From the NCBI RefSeq assembly GCF_015207255.1, contig NZ_JADEXG010000001.1, forward strand, positions 124,001 through 188,000: DNA of 64,000 nt. The letters are read 5' to 3'. Under the pieces are notes generated by a model. That model was not told the origin of the DNA. It saw only the letters and a list, made by a program, of their open reading frames with translations, and searched no databases. Source of the DNA: Vasconcelosia minhoensis LEGE 07310 (GTDB lineage Bacteria > Cyanobacteriota > Cyanobacteriia > Phormidesmidales > Phormidesmidaceae). Made by a program: the position numbers and the translations under genes. Positions 1 through 8,465 of this stretch are shown here, piece by piece (within the stretch, counting starts at the first letter, position 1; each line of letters begins with the position of its first letter).

Positions 1-2
1 AG

Positions 3-269
3 CAGACCCAGCACCACGCCCAACGAGCTTATTACAATCGTGCGACTCGACGGCTGCACATCGAGACAACAGCGGGAATACAGCGCTCGTTTGATGTAAA
101 CCTGCTGCAAGGCGTTGCTGGCGGCTCTGAGAGCGCGATCGCAAATATCGAAATCATGGGCAACGGCATGGCGCTGCATTGGCCCGAACTCGATGCCGAT
201 CTCTTGGTGCATAGCCTGATGCAGGGCGTCTATGGAACGGAGAAATGGATGAATTCATTGGTCAAATAG
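3..269 (+). CDS. DUF2442 domain protein, 5' truncated by window edge
   Basis: The open frame runs in from the left edge and ends at TAG 267-269 (88 residues visible). The end carries the typical DUF2442 pattern, a hydrophobic stretch followed by ALHWPELDADL. DUF2442 proteins are small and often sit in toxin-antitoxin-like pairs; their function is not established. Only the family assignment is supported. The true start lies outside the window. Confidence 0.6.
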   Translation, partial: QTQHHAQRAYYNRATRRLHIETTAGIQRSFDVNLLQGVAGGSESAIANIEIMGNGMALHWPELDADLLVHSLMQGVYGTEKWMNSLVK

Positions 270-471
270 TAGTTTTAAATTTGGCTATCTCCGGAGATAA
301 TATTCAATGCAAAATGCGTCGCTGGCCAAGCGTCTAGAAGGCGCGATCGCAGATTTACTTCAAAATTGGCCGTGACTCAAGTATCCCAATTATCAAAAGC
401 ATGAGGCTCCAAAAGCAAACATAGCCCATCAAACTGACTAACTACCATTCGCCGTCTAAGCGTTTTCGATG

Positions 472-1550
472 GGCTTTGTTGCACAAATCGTTCGATAGGC
501 AGTTGTGATGAGCAAGAATGAATCGATACGGTTGAGATAATAGTCGAAGTAAGGGAGAGCATGAAAAGCCGCTACCGCATCTGCAACTGGTCAGAGTATC
601 ATGCCGCCTTGGAGGCCCGAGGGAGCCTGACCGTTTGGATAGATGAAGGGGTGCTGAGCGCCTGGAAGAACAAGCAAAAGACTGGCAAGCGAGGCGCGTC
701 GAATACCTACAGTGACCTAGCGATAGAGACCTTGCTGACGCTGAAGACAGTGTATCGCTTGAAGCTGCGCCAGACAATCGGGTTTGCTCGCTCTTTATTC
801 GAGCTGATGTCAGTCGAGCTAGACCTGCCGCACTACAGCACGCTCTCACGCCGAGCCAAGGGTCTGAACATAGACTTGTCAGTGCAGCCTGCGAAAGGAG
901 CCCGCCATGTCGTGGTCGATAGTACTGGGGTAAAAGTCTATGGCGAAGGCGAATGGAAAGCCCGTCAGCATGGCGTGAGCAAGCGCCGCAGTTGGCTCAA
1001 GCTGCACGTGGGGATAGACGAAGCGACAGGTGAGATTCTGGCGGCTGTGGTGACGCCGAACTCGACTCACGATGGTGAAGTGCTGCCCGAGCTACTTGAC
1101 GAGATCGATGATGAGATAGACCAGGTCAGCGGTGACGGCGCTTATGACCAGAGCCACTGCTACGATGCGATTGACGAGCGCGAGGCGACGGCGGCGATAC
1201 CGCCGCGCAAGGATGCCAAGATCTGGTTCCACGGCAACCGCAAAGGCCCGGCTCATCCGCGCGATGAGAACCTCAGACGCATCCGCAAAGTGGATCGCTC
1301 AGCTTGGAAAGAAGAAGTCAACTATCACCGCCGTTCGCTCAGCGAGACGGGGATGTACCGACTCAAAACCGTTTTCACAGGTGAGGTGTGTGCCAGAAAG
1401 ATAGCAGCTCAAACCACCGAGTTGATGATTGAATGTAAGGCGCTCAACCGGATGACGCAGCTCGGAATGCCTGATAGCTACCGCGTTGCAGCCTAGAAAA
1501 CGACCGAGATGGGAAACCCCTGTCCCTTTCTCAATTCATGCAACAAAGCC
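472..1550 (+). mobile_element. IS5-family element, IS903-like group
   Basis: A single transposase gene is flanked by inverted ends: GGCTTTGTTGCA at 472-483 and its exact complement TGCAACAAAGCC at 1539-1550, with weaker similarity for several more bases inward. These ends resemble those of the IS903 group. IS903-type elements normally leave a 9-bp duplication, but 463-471 and 1551-1559 do not match, so the flanks seem to have been rearranged after insertion. The right end cuts a PIN-domain gene. Confidence 0.85.
561..1496 (+). CDS. IS5-family DDE transposase
   Basis: 311 residues, full length for this group. The DDE residues are visible: D in VVDSTGVKVYGEGEWK (about residue 118), D in VSGDGAYD (about 193) and E in YHRRSLSETGMYRLK (about 262). 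The N-terminal half has the usual DUF4372-like region (YSDLAIETLLTLK). The frame is intact, so the element may still be active. It would cut and move its own IS. Confidence 0.93.
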   Translation: MKSRYRICNWSEYHAALEARGSLTVWIDEGVLSAWKNKQKTGKRGASNTYSDLAIETLLTLKTVYRLKLRQTIGFARSLFELMSVELDLPHYSTLSRRAKGLNIDLSVQPAKGARHVVVDSTGVKVYGEGEWKARQHGVSKRRSWLKLHVGIDEATGEILAAVVTPNSTHDGEVLPELLDEIDDEIDQVSGDGAYDQSHCYDAIDEREATAAIPPRKDAKIWFHGNRKGPAHPRDENLRRIRKVDRSAWKEEVNYHRRSLSETGMYRLKTVFTGEVCARKIAAQTTELMIECKALNRMTQLGMPDSYRVAA

Positions 1551-1765
1551 GTTTGAGAGCACAGCTGAATAAACTCAACGGCTCCTTGCCGATTCACTGC
1601 ACTCAGACCATTGCCGATTTCAATCAAAATGGCTTCTGTAATCCACACTCCTGCGGCGGCTTCAACCAGAGGCAATAAAGCCAGTGCCTTAGCATGGTAT
1701 TGATCGCGGGAATTGTAGAGGGCTTGAATAAACACGGTGTCAAGAAACAAACGCTCTTTGCTCAT
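1493..1765 (-). pseudogene. PIN-domain toxin truncated by the IS5 element
   Basis: The start MSKERLFLDT overlaps the antitoxin stop in an ATGA. The first PIN acidic motif (FLDTVFIQALYNSRDQYH) and the middle helix (TEAILIEIGNGL) are present. Native sequence ends at SQT; the last 18 or so residues are read from the IS right end. The C-terminal acidic cluster needed for PIN nuclease activity is lost, and no continuation is seen left of the IS. The product is probably inactive. Confidence 0.8.
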
Positions 1766-2049
1766 TGAGCGCGCTCTCGCTTCGGGGTGCCGTAAAGATA
1801 GTGGTCGTGCTCTTTTGACCAATCTTCTGGCATCTCTACTGTGCCAGCGTGGGCACGCAAAGCTGTCCAGGCGGTTCTAACAACTTCCGACTGTATGGTC
1901 AAATCTTCGCTAGTCGCTATGGTTGGTTCTGACAATGCTTCATCAATCACTACTACTGCGCGATGCGTTCCTGGTGGCAAGTCTGATGCTAGCTCAATCA
2001 TTAGCTTTCCTTCATGGTTGACTGTGGCAATCGTTTCTATGGTTTTCAT
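1762..2049 (-). CDS. Antitoxin-like protein paired with the PIN toxin
   Basis: 95 residues. The N-terminus (MKTIETIATVNHEGKLMIEL) is AbrB/MazE-like in layout: a short beta segment, then a proline-rich turn (SDLPPGTHRAVVVIDE). It ends in the acidic tail EMPEDWSKEHDHYLYGTPK. The stop overlaps the toxin start by ATGA, which supports translational coupling. A close paralogue lies at 18891-19202, and the two copies share flanking DNA, so the locus was duplicated. Its exact family is uncertain. Confidence 0.65.
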   Translation of the reverse strand: MKTIETIATVNHEGKLMIELASDLPPGTHRAVVVIDEALSEPTIATSEDLTIQSEVVRTAWTALRAHAGTVEMPEDWSKEHDHYLYGTPKRERAQ

Positions 2050-2104
2050 CGTTCAGCCTTTCCCATGTCCTGAATGCTACTTCTAGTATGGCACCTATCG
2101 CTTC

Positions 2105-2425
2105 CTAGACCGCTGGAATTTTGGCAACTTGTGCGGATTGCAGTGCTTTGGGAAACTGCTTCCAGGGGATGTCGCCGTTCTGGCTATGAAGGTAGAGTTC
2201 GCCGAACTGGAGCAGTGCTTCGGCTTCGGTGGGAGGAACCTGGGTGAACAGGTAGGTGGCTTTGTCTGGGGCGGAGAAGGCTATAGCACAGGGGCTAGAG
2301 CAGGCCCAGACAAAGCCGACGTCGCGAATTTCCAGTTCAGCTTGATGTGACCAGGTTTGATGCTGGGTCTGGAGTTGGTTGAGCAGTTTGGGATCGTCAG
2401 AGAGTTCGTTTAGAATGAGGATGGC
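2105..2425 (-). pseudogene. DUF1636 protein, N-terminus missing
   Basis: The C-terminal two thirds of a DUF1636 (thioredoxin-like, metal-binding) protein are recognisable: the Cys cluster VWACSSPCAIAF and the end GDIPWKQFPKALQSAQVAKIPAV-type sequence. The first Cys pair (CxxC near residue 9 in the intact copy) is absent. The open frame runs on to 2509 over unrelated DNA. Its 3' end and the adjacent antitoxin region match 19185-19600, marking one arm of a segmental duplication. Confidence 0.75.
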
Positions 2426-2461
2426 ATGGATTGAAATCTTACTTTGCTCGGGGGCACAGTG

Positions 2462-2698
2462 ATGACTATTGCTGAACAGATTTATACTCTTGTCAAAAGT
2501 CTTCCTCAAGATCGAGCAAACGAGGTTTTAGCTTTTGCTGAATTTATTGGTTCCAAGCACTCGATCGAAAATCCATTAACAAATACGGCAAACACTTCGC
2601 TCCCCTGGACAGAACTGGTTGACTCTTTGACTGGCGCTTGGGCAGATGACTTTCCTAGTTTGGAAAGTATTCGTGCTGGAGAATGTAGTTCTTTTTGA
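2462..2698 (+). CDS. VapB-like (DUF2281-type) antitoxin, 3' end joined to a broken toxin
   Basis: 78 residues starting MTIAEQIYTLVKSLPQDRANE, the usual helical start of DUF2281/VapB-like antitoxins of cyanobacteria. The middle has the SLPWTELVDSLTGAWADDFP toxin-binding type segment. An earlier start at 2444 is possible, but this one fits the family. The end runs into the remaining 3' part of a PIN gene in another frame, so the pair is no longer functional as a toxin-antitoxin module. Confidence 0.6.
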   Translation: MTIAEQIYTLVKSLPQDRANEVLAFAEFIGSKHSIENPLTNTANTSLPWTELVDSLTGAWADDFPSLESIRAGECSSF

Positions 2699-2879
2699 TC
2701 GGGATGCCGCTTTGACTGTGGCTACGATTCGGGCTCAATTGGAACGGCAAGGCACACCGATTGGAACGATCGATGTTTTGATTGCAAGGGTAGCACTTTC
2801 ACTTCAGGCAACACTCGTTACCCATAATGTTGCAGAATTTTCTAGGGTTTCGGAATTAGCGATCGCAGATTGGTGCTGA
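2680..2879 (+). pseudogene. C-terminal remnant of a VapC-type PIN toxin
   Basis: The frame encodes RAQLERQGTPIGTIDVLIA and ATLVTHNVAEFSRV, the conserved C-terminal half of VapC with the last acidic region (IGTIDVLIA) and the THNxxEF motif. The N-terminal half with the first catalytic Asp is missing. It follows directly on the VapB-like gene, so an internal deletion has removed the vapB end and the vapC start. Confidence 0.75.
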
Positions 2880-2914
2880 CAGATAAATCAACAAACTCAA
2901 CCCTCAGAAACAGA

Positions 2915-3012
2915 TGGGATTTTGGCGATCGCTGCGGATTTCAGCACTTCAGGGAACTGTTTCCAGGGAATGTTACCGTTCTGGCTATTCAGATAGAGTT
3001 TGCCAAAGTAGG
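2915..3012 (-). pseudogene. Short C-terminal fragment of a DUF1636 gene
   Basis: Read on the minus strand this encodes a tail like FxKLYLNSQNGNIPWKQFPE followed by KIPS, matching the end of the DUF1636 proteins at 3774-4311 and 19257-19613. No start or Cys motif remains. Confidence 0.65.
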
Positions 3013-3029
3013 GTGGGATCAGATATGGC

Positions 3030-3428
3030 TCATTGCTTCGGTAACCGTTGAGTCACATATTTCAAGACCAATACGGCCATTTCTAAAGCTTCTTCAGCGT
3101 CACGTCTTTCTGGCTCAATCAAACCTCCTGGATATCGAAATTCTGTTGCGTAGGGAGTCAAGATTTCTGCTGCTTCTTGCAGGCTTTGAAAATCAGGTTC
3201 GGAAGACGAACAAAGTCCTACTAAAACATCCACATCGTGAGTTTTCATAAACGCTTTGTTTTGAGATGCCAAATAGGCCTTTAACGCTTTTTCAGCAGAC
3301 TGCTGACAATGATAAACAACTGCATCGAGTAAAGATTCCTTGTTATCAAGCAGTACTTGAGCGACTTTCAAATCTCGCTGGCTTTTGATCAACCACTGCT
3401 GAATTTCTTCGAGCTGGGCATCATCCAT
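3030..3428 (-). CDS. HEPN-domain protein of a HEPN/MNT pair
   Basis: 132 residues, all-helical. Motifs typical of the HEPN (PF05168-like) family are visible: WLIKSQRDLKVAQVLL near the start, YHCQQSAEKALKAYL in the middle, KTHDVDVL, and YATEFRYPGG near residue 98. In many HEPN toxins an R-x4-6-H motif gives RNase activity; I cannot find it here, so this may be a non-nuclease member. It overlaps the upstream nucleotidyltransferase gene by 8 bp, the usual operon arrangement of MntA/HepT-type pairs. Confidence 0.8.
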   Translation of the reverse strand: MDDAQLEEIQQWLIKSQRDLKVAQVLLDNKESLLDAVVYHCQQSAEKALKAYLASQNKAFMKTHDVDVLVGLCSSSEPDFQSLQEAAEILTPYATEFRYPGGLIEPERRDAEEALEMAVLVLKYVTQRLPKQ

Positions 3429-3741
3429 ATAAAACTTTACCTTGACGAAGGGCTTGACTGACTAACGAGTTGGATACACTGGCCTGGCGCTCTACCTCTG
3501 CGCGAGTCATGACCAGGATGTCTTTAGGAATGCCCATCCCGCGCAGTGCTCTGTGGGCTTTGCGCGCCCGCCGGTAGCGAGGTTCGTCTGACTGAGAGAC
3601 GATGACCAAGATATCAACATCGCTATCTTCAGTGGGTTCCCCGTAAGCGTGAGAACCAAACAAAATAATCTGCTCTGGTTTGAGTGCAGAGACCAATCGT
3701 TGGGTCATTTGCTCTAGTAAATCAAGGGTAAGTTGGGTCAC
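3421..3741 (-). CDS. MNT-type nucleotidyltransferase (antitoxin partner)
   Basis: 106 residues. The minimal nucleotidyltransferase signature GS-x10-DxD is complete (GSHAYGEPTEDSDVDILV, residues about 29-46). In characterised HEPN/MNT modules the MNT enzyme adds AMP groups to the HEPN toxin to silence it. It lies upstream of and overlaps the HEPN gene, so both should be on one transcript. Reading frame and length are normal for the family. Confidence 0.85.
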   Translation of the reverse strand: MTQLTLDLLEQMTQRLVSALKPEQIILFGSHAYGEPTEDSDVDILVIVSQSDEPRYRRARKAHRALRGMGIPKDILVMTRAEVERQASVSNSLVSQALRQGKVLYG

Positions 3742-3773
3742 AAGGCTAACTCATTCAGAGGCTTTGAACCATT

Positions 3774-4311
3774 CTACACTGCTGGGATTTTTGCGACTTC
3801 AGTAGATTTCAGAGCTTCTGGAAACTGCTTCCAGGGGATGTCGCCGTTCTGGCTGTTGAGGTAAAGTGCGCCAAACTGAAGCAGGGCTTCGGCTTCGGCG
3901 GCAGGAACATTGGTAAAGAGGTAGGTGGCTTTGTCTGTAGCGGAGAAGGCAAGGGCGCAGGGTTGGCTACAGATCCAAGGGCAACCGACTTCTTGAATGT
4001 CGAGGTCGGCTTGATGAGGCCAGGTTTGATTCTGGGCTTGGAGTTTGTTAAGTAATTGGCTGCCATCAGACGGGGTGCATCCCACTTTTGTAGACGTCCT
4101 GTCTGCCCTCACCCTAAATCCCTCTCCCAGGACGGGAGAGGGACTTTGAATCCGGCTCCCCTTCTCCTATTTTGGGAGAAGGGGTTGGGGGATGAGGGTC
4201 AATGCTGAGGGCTTGCATAATTGGGATGCGCCCTTCAGACGGGGCGTCGGCATCGGGCTGATCAGTTTTGAACTTGCAGGATTTGCAGATTAATAAAGTA
4301 TGTTTGGACAT
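3774..4311 (-). pseudogene. DUF1636 gene split by a MITE
   Basis: The 5' part (4311 down to about 4242) encodes MSKHTLLICKSCKFKTDQ with the first CxxC. The 3' part encodes GSQLLNKLQAQNQ through CPWICSQPCALAF to the KIPAV end. Between them lies a 161-bp element plus an 8-bp duplication. Removing 169 bp leaves 369 bp, an uninterrupted 122-codon gene, close to the 118 residues of the intact copy at 19257-19613. As it stands the protein is disrupted. The start is 4 bp past the stop of the binding-protein gene upstream, the same order as in two other modules. Confidence 0.9.
4073..4233. mobile_element. 161-bp MITE-like element
   Basis: Its ends are inverted: GGGTGCATCCCA at 4073-4084 and TGGGATGCGCCC at 4222-4233 (one mismatch). 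The flanks ATCAGACG (4065-4072) and TTCAGACG (4234-4241) match at 7 of 8 positions, consistent with an 8-bp target duplication. The inside is a GC-rich palindromic intergenic repeat with no coding capacity; a second copy of this inner repeat lies at 61638-61730 in the other orientation. It would need a transposase in trans. Confidence 0.8.
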
Positions 4312-4315
4312 GGGC

Positions 4316-5287
4316 TTATTTCTTGTCTACCAAATGTTTAAATAAATCATCGAGAACCAGGTTGGCTGCTTTTACGTTGTCGCCGATCCAATAGCCTGGT
4401 ACCTCATAAACAGCGTTGTTTTTTACAGCATTAAGCTGCTGCCAGAGGGGATCAGTTTGGAGGTTGGTTAAAGCAAATTGGGCTGCTTTAGCCACAGTAT
4501 TCTGATAGCCATAAGTCCACACAAAAATGACGTCGCCGTCGGCATCGGCAAGGCGTTCTTTACTGAGATCGAATAAACCGAAGATGTCTTGCTGCTGAGC
4601 TGAAGGACGTCTGAGGCCGACATCTTCGATAATTGTGCCGGAAAAGGATTGTTTGAGTTCTAAATCGAATACTTCTGGGCGTACTCGCATCACGGAAACC
4701 TCTATTTGATTTGGAGGAACTCCCAAGCGCTGGCGAAATTCTTCAATCCGCTGATAATAGGTGGCCATTAGTTGCTCAGCCACCTTAGTTTTATTGAGCA
4801 AGTCGGCATAATACATCAGCATCTCTTTCCATTGCCCAATATGTTGCCAATCTTTGAGTACCGTCGGCGCTATTTGGGAAAGCTGATTGTAAATCTCTTG
4901 CCCGCCCCAGCCAAAAATTAAATCGGGTTTGAGAGCAACCAGCGTTTCTAAATTGGGGGGATCGCCAATATTTTCAATGGCCTGAATCTGTTGCTGAATT
5001 CCTAAGATTTTAGTCAATTCGCTGTGCCAGATGCCGACGGGTTCTACCCCCAAATCCAGGGCAAAAAAGCCAGCACCGCCGATGCCAACTACTCGCTGTG
5101 GATTCATAGGTATACAGGTTTCCCCCATATCATGTTGGACAATTCGACAATCGGGGCTGGACGTTTCTGAAGGGCCAAGGATTGGCGATGGGCCTGGTGT
5201 ACAGGCAAGGATGACCCCAATGGTAAACACCACCAGCAACAGCCATCGGAGTAGCCGATACATCTTACTGAGGGATGAAGGCATCAT
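4316..5287 (-). CDS. Fe-siderophore ABC transporter substrate-binding lipoprotein
   Basis: 323 residues, FecB/FhuD-like periplasmic binding protein. It has an N-terminal hydrophobic segment with a lipobox (VILAC), then the family pattern HDMGETCIPMNPQRVV near residue 52 and LKPDLIFGWG near residue 130. It should carry a ferric siderophore from the receptor to an inner-membrane permease, which is not in this window. The start is 8 bp after the broken receptor gene; an alternative start is at 5263. The gene itself is intact although its receptor is not. Confidence 0.9.
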   Translation of the reverse strand: MMPSSLSKMYRLLRWLLLVVFTIGVILACTPGPSPILGPSETSSPDCRIVQHDMGETCIPMNPQRVVGIGGAGFFALDLGVEPVGIWHSELTKILGIQQQIQAIENIGDPPNLETLVALKPDLIFGWGGQEIYNQLSQIAPTVLKDWQHIGQWKEMLMYYADLLNKTKVAEQLMATYYQRIEEFRQRLGVPPNQIEVSVMRVRPEVFDLELKQSFSGTIIEDVGLRRPSAQQQDIFGLFDLSKERLADADGDVIFVWTYGYQNTVAKAAQFALTNLQTDPLWQQLNAVKNNAVYEVPGYWIGDNVKAANLVLDDLFKHLVDKK

Positions 5288-5295
5288 AGAGTTGA

Positions 5296-6518
5296 CTAAA
5301 ATTCGACAGAAATGGAACCGACAATCGTAAACGGAGTACCGGGACTGACACGGATGCGGCTGTCAGCGGATTCAATATAATTCACGTCAAACAGGTTTCT
5401 GAAATTGAGCGCAGCATTCCAGGTTTCACGCCGGTAGAACAGGCTGGCATCGGTACGTACATAGCCGGGGACGGTAAAGGTATTGCTGCGATCTCCCTCC
5501 CATTGGCTGGCAAAAAATAGCCCGATTCCTGCCCCTAACCCCTGTAAATTGCCTGATTGAATCTCATAGGTGGTCCACAAACTACCGGAGTTATGCGGCA
5601 CGCCCGCCAGCTGATTGCCCTCATCGGGGCTTCAATTCGTTCCAGATTAGCCGTTTCCACTGGCGGCGAACTCAGTCCCCCTTCACGGAAGCCGTTGCGT
5701 AAAAAAGCTCCGCGGAACTGGTCAAAGCCACGAATGATGTAAGAATCACGCGACCCGCCAAAGGTGTTGGTCTGTTGAACACCACTGACATTGCGTAAGG
5801 CATCCTGAATCTGGATCACCTGCTGTTCTTCGATGACCTCGCGGGGAATCACCTGAATTGACTGGGGCATGTCCCGCAAGGGAGTGTCGGTTAGCGTAGC
5901 AGTGGTCGCCTCATCGACAGTGTATCCTGTGTCTAATTCCCCGGTGACGGTGACTTGAATCGCTTCTTCGGGGGTGGTTGCTGCCTCTATTCCCGGTAGT
6001 ACAGTTAGCACCAAGCCCTGAGCTTCAGGGTTCAGAGTAGCTGTAGGCGGGGCATCCGTCCCGGTTATCGAAACCCGTACTTGCCCATTCGAGAGGCCCA
6101 TTACACTTACCAGGGCAATACCTGCTGCCGGATTAGCCGTCTGAAACTCGTTACCTTCAGCCAGCGCCAGCGCTGCGTTGGGAATATCAGCGATCAGGGC
6201 ATTGCCCACTACCGAGGTTATAGGAGCAGCCAACGCCTCAGATGACTCTAATCTCACTTCCAACCCGTTATCCGTGGCAGTCACTTGAACATTGGTGATC
6301 TGTACCGGCAATTGCGCCATCTGAGCAACCTATGCTCCGACGGTCGCTGCGGGCGGAGGCACAGCGGGAACGGTAGGGGTAAAGGGCAGAGCGTGAGAAG
6401 GGCTGTCTGTTTTTTGAGCATCTATTTCTGAGGCAAAACCGTTGGGCATCAGCAGAAATGGCAAAATACCCGATGCCACTACCAGACGCACGAATTGATT
6501 GGCCATAACTCCATACAC
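5296..6518 (-). pseudogene. TonB-dependent siderophore receptor with large internal deletion
   Basis: The 5' part has a signal peptide, an AMIN domain (MAQLPVQITNVQVTATDNG onward) and the start of the plug up to ANLERIE. The 3' part has only the last barrel strands (SLWTTYEIQSGNLQG to GSISVEF). About 1.4 kb of barrel is missing at a junction near 5625, where the frame also changes. A second lesion is an in-frame TAG at 6330-6332 between signal peptide and AMIN domain. The type is FpvA-like, close to the receptor at 28142-30658. Confidence 0.88.
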
Positions 6519-6555
6519 CAGTTTGTAGATTCTCAGTTCCCGAAAAACTACTCGA

Positions 6556-6576
6556 GAACCTTTCTCAATAAAAGTA
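6556..6576 (-). promoter_or_regulatory. Fur-box-like motif upstream of the broken receptor
   Basis: TTTCTCAATAAAAGT lies 40-60 bp upstream of the receptor start and 50-55 bp from the direct-repeat operator at 6616. The same TTCTCAA core occurs at the same place in front of every minus-strand receptor here. Binding by Fur is inferred from the iron context. Confidence 0.5.
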
Positions 6577-6615
6577 CAGGGAGTGATGCCTGAAAAGTGC
6601 CTCTAATGATGGCTT

Positions 6616-6646
6616 GCCGGAGCTTTTTAGAGGGATATCCGGAGTA
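6616..6646 (-). promoter_or_regulatory. Direct-repeat operator (AraC-type candidate)
   Basis: Plus-strand GCCGGAGCTTTTT is followed 22 bp later by TCCGGAG. It sits between the AraC gene stop and the receptor gene it precedes. Eight similar sites are in the window. Direct repeats two helical turns apart are the usual target shape for AraC proteins. Confidence 0.55.
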
Positions 6647-6651
6647 TTGTG

Positions 6652-7677
6652 CTAAGCCCCCTTTGAGTTGTGTCGCCGCTGTCTGGCATACTCGCCGGGA
6701 TTGAGCCCAAATTTTTTGCGAAAAGCTACCGCGAAATGACTGCGATCGGCAAAGCCAATTTTGTGGGTCACATCAATGACTCTCTCGCCTGCAGCTAATA
6801 AATGCTGAGCTTTCTCCAGGCGGTAGTTGTGTAAATAGCCAAATACTGTGGTGCCAAATACCTGGCGAAACCCCTGCTTCAGCTTGTGATCATTGATGGC
6901 AACCTGTCGCGCTAGTTCTATCAAGGTAGGGGGCTGATCAAACTGGTTAATCAAAATGTTCCTGGCCTGGTGAATACGCTCGATGTCATCTGGTTTTAGT
7001 TCTGATTTCTGTGTAGACGTTTGCGCCTGTTCTGTAAACTGGCAAAACCGCAGAGTTAACAGCTCCAGGGCTTTGCTTTCCAGAAAAAGTCGCCGCATGA
7101 GCCCCTGATAGGGACAGTGCAAAATCTGGTGAACTACCGTCTGCATGGCAGCGGTCATGGCCCCTTGGTAGTAGTAGGGCTGAATACGTTCGCCCGTGGC
7201 AGCCCGCTGAATCTCCACAGGCAGCGCTGCTAACTGAGCGGGAGAAAAACTTTGAAGAAATTCAGCCGGGTCAAAGCAAACTTGAACTCGGGAAATTTGC
7301 TGGTCGGCGGCCCAGTCTTCCATCTCGGAAACGCCAGTGATGCCGCTTAAATAAGTGTACCCAGGAGACTCGTAAACGGTGTCGGTCAAACCATGCAGAT
7401 AAGTTCTGGCCGTTCCGGCAATAAAAAAACTCAGCACAGATTGAGCAACGTCATAATTCTGAGATTTTAACTTTAGAGAGTTGGTCAGGTGATGATCGTA
7501 GCCACATAACTCCAGGCTGTTTTGCAGCGGTAATGACCACTTATGAACAGCCCCAATTTTGGGGCAGTGACCTTTGCAACCCGTAATGACCCCGTCGGAA
7601 TAGCGGCTGATCGCACCGGTCTCCTGCCCTTCGTACCATAGTTCGTCCCAATCTTGCTCTGATAGTGTTAGAGGCAT
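6652..7677 (-). CDS. AraC-family regulator (PchR-like), module 1
   Basis: 341 residues. The C-terminal AraC double helix-turn-helix is clear: PPTLIELARQVAINDHKLKQGF (split by the usual spacing) and the second unit VIDVTHKIGFADRSHF followed by AFRKKFGLNP. The N-terminal 200 residues are the divergent effector domain shared by all AraC copies here. In the family, PchR binds a ferric siderophore and then activates receptor genes. It lies directly upstream of the broken receptor. Confidence 0.88.
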   Translation of the reverse strand: MPLTLSEQDWDELWYEGQETGAISRYSDGVITGCKGHCPKIGAVHKWSLPLQNSLELCGYDHHLTNSLKLKSQNYDVAQSVLSFFIAGTARTYLHGLTDTVYESPGYTYLSGITGVSEMEDWAADQQISRVQVCFDPAEFLQSFSPAQLAALPVEIQRAATGERIQPYYYQGAMTAAMQTVVHQILHCPYQGLMRRLFLESKALELLTLRFCQFTEQAQTSTQKSELKPDDIERIHQARNILINQFDQPPTLIELARQVAINDHKLKQGFRQVFGTTVFGYLHNYRLEKAQHLLAAGERVIDVTHKIGFADRSHFAVAFRKKFGLNPGEYARQRRHNSKGA

Positions 7678-7789
7678 TTGCGATCCACCTCACTGCACTG
7701 CACACAGTGTTTCTACAGTTGCGATTTATTATCATCTAACCTGGATTGCTTGTCAACAAGAAGACGATCGTGTTGCAACCCCTTGACCG

Positions 7790-7960
7790 CTAGAGTGACG
7801 GAGCCGGAGGAATCCGGGCAAGACGATGAGGACGAAGTTTGGCAGGTAGCTGATAGGCAGGCATCCTGCCGTCTTCACTGTCGAGATAGAGTTTACTAAC
7901 AGACAGCAGGTCGGCGGCGCAGGTAGTGGTGTTGAGGTCGGCGCATCAGGTCAAGCCTAG
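7790..7960 (-). pseudogene. Remnant of a DUF1636 gene of the 26.7-kb type
   Basis: The stretch matches the 3' half of the gene at 26726-27097 (the GGAGGAATCCGG start, then the segment on both sides of TCTTCACTGTCGAGATAGAG) but has lost its 5' part. The remaining 7678-8043 interval around it shows no other gene. Confidence 0.65.
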
Positions 7961-8043
7961 AGGCAAGTTACTGTTAGGGTTTACCCTGGTAGTAGCCTTG
8001 GGTTGGGCAATTGTCACCAGACTCGTGCAGATTTGCCAAGGAG

Positions 8044-8343
8044 CTAGACCATAAAGTACTTGTTTCTCAGTACCTGACTCCCCTCTAAGGTGAGCTGCGC
8101 ATTTTTACAGACCGCTAGCGGCGCGTCATCACCCGCAGCAGTTTCATCAGCGAGTCTGCCGTTCAGGTAGCCGTTCTCAATCACATATTGTAAGTGCTTC
8201 TGAACATCGGCTTTTTTTACGACCTTATCGTCAAAGTCGTCGGGATAGAAGCTAATATCCTGGGCCACTTCCTCAGTATGCTTTGCTTTGTTGAGCAGGT
8301 AGTAAATGATATCGTCGCGACGCTCATTGTCAGGGAAAGTCAT
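8044..8343 (-). CDS. Conserved hypothetical protein downstream of isiB
   Basis: 99 residues beginning MTFPDNERRDDIIYYLLNKA; the start was chosen because AGGAG lies 7 bp upstream, while the longer frame begins with TTG. The pattern of helices followed by VQKHLQYVIENGYLNG and LTLEGSQVL looks like a small winged-helix fold, which is my inference only. It has its own upstream region with a possible iron-responsive motif near 8441-8463, so it may respond to iron independently of isiB. Confidence 0.6.
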   Translation of the reverse strand: MTFPDNERRDDIIYYLLNKAKHTEEVAQDISFYPDDFDDKVVKKADVQKHLQYVIENGYLNGRLADETAAGDDAPLAVCKNAQLTLEGSQVLRNKYFMV

Positions 8344-8437
8344 GGTCAATCTCCTTTGTCTGTAAGTGGCTGGTATTCTTGAAAAACTCCCAAGGCAAAC
8401 GCTCTGAAAGCAGCCTCTCTTGAGAGCAATCTAATGA

Positions 8438-8465
8438 GACAGATTCTTATCAAGAGTATACTAGT
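8438..8465 (-). promoter_or_regulatory. Possible promoter/Fur motif for the 8044 gene
   Basis: On the minus strand TAGTATACTCTTGATAAGAAT contains a GATAAGAAT stretch like a Fur half-site and a TATACT-type -10. It lies about 100 bp upstream of the start. Weak evidence only. Confidence 0.3.
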
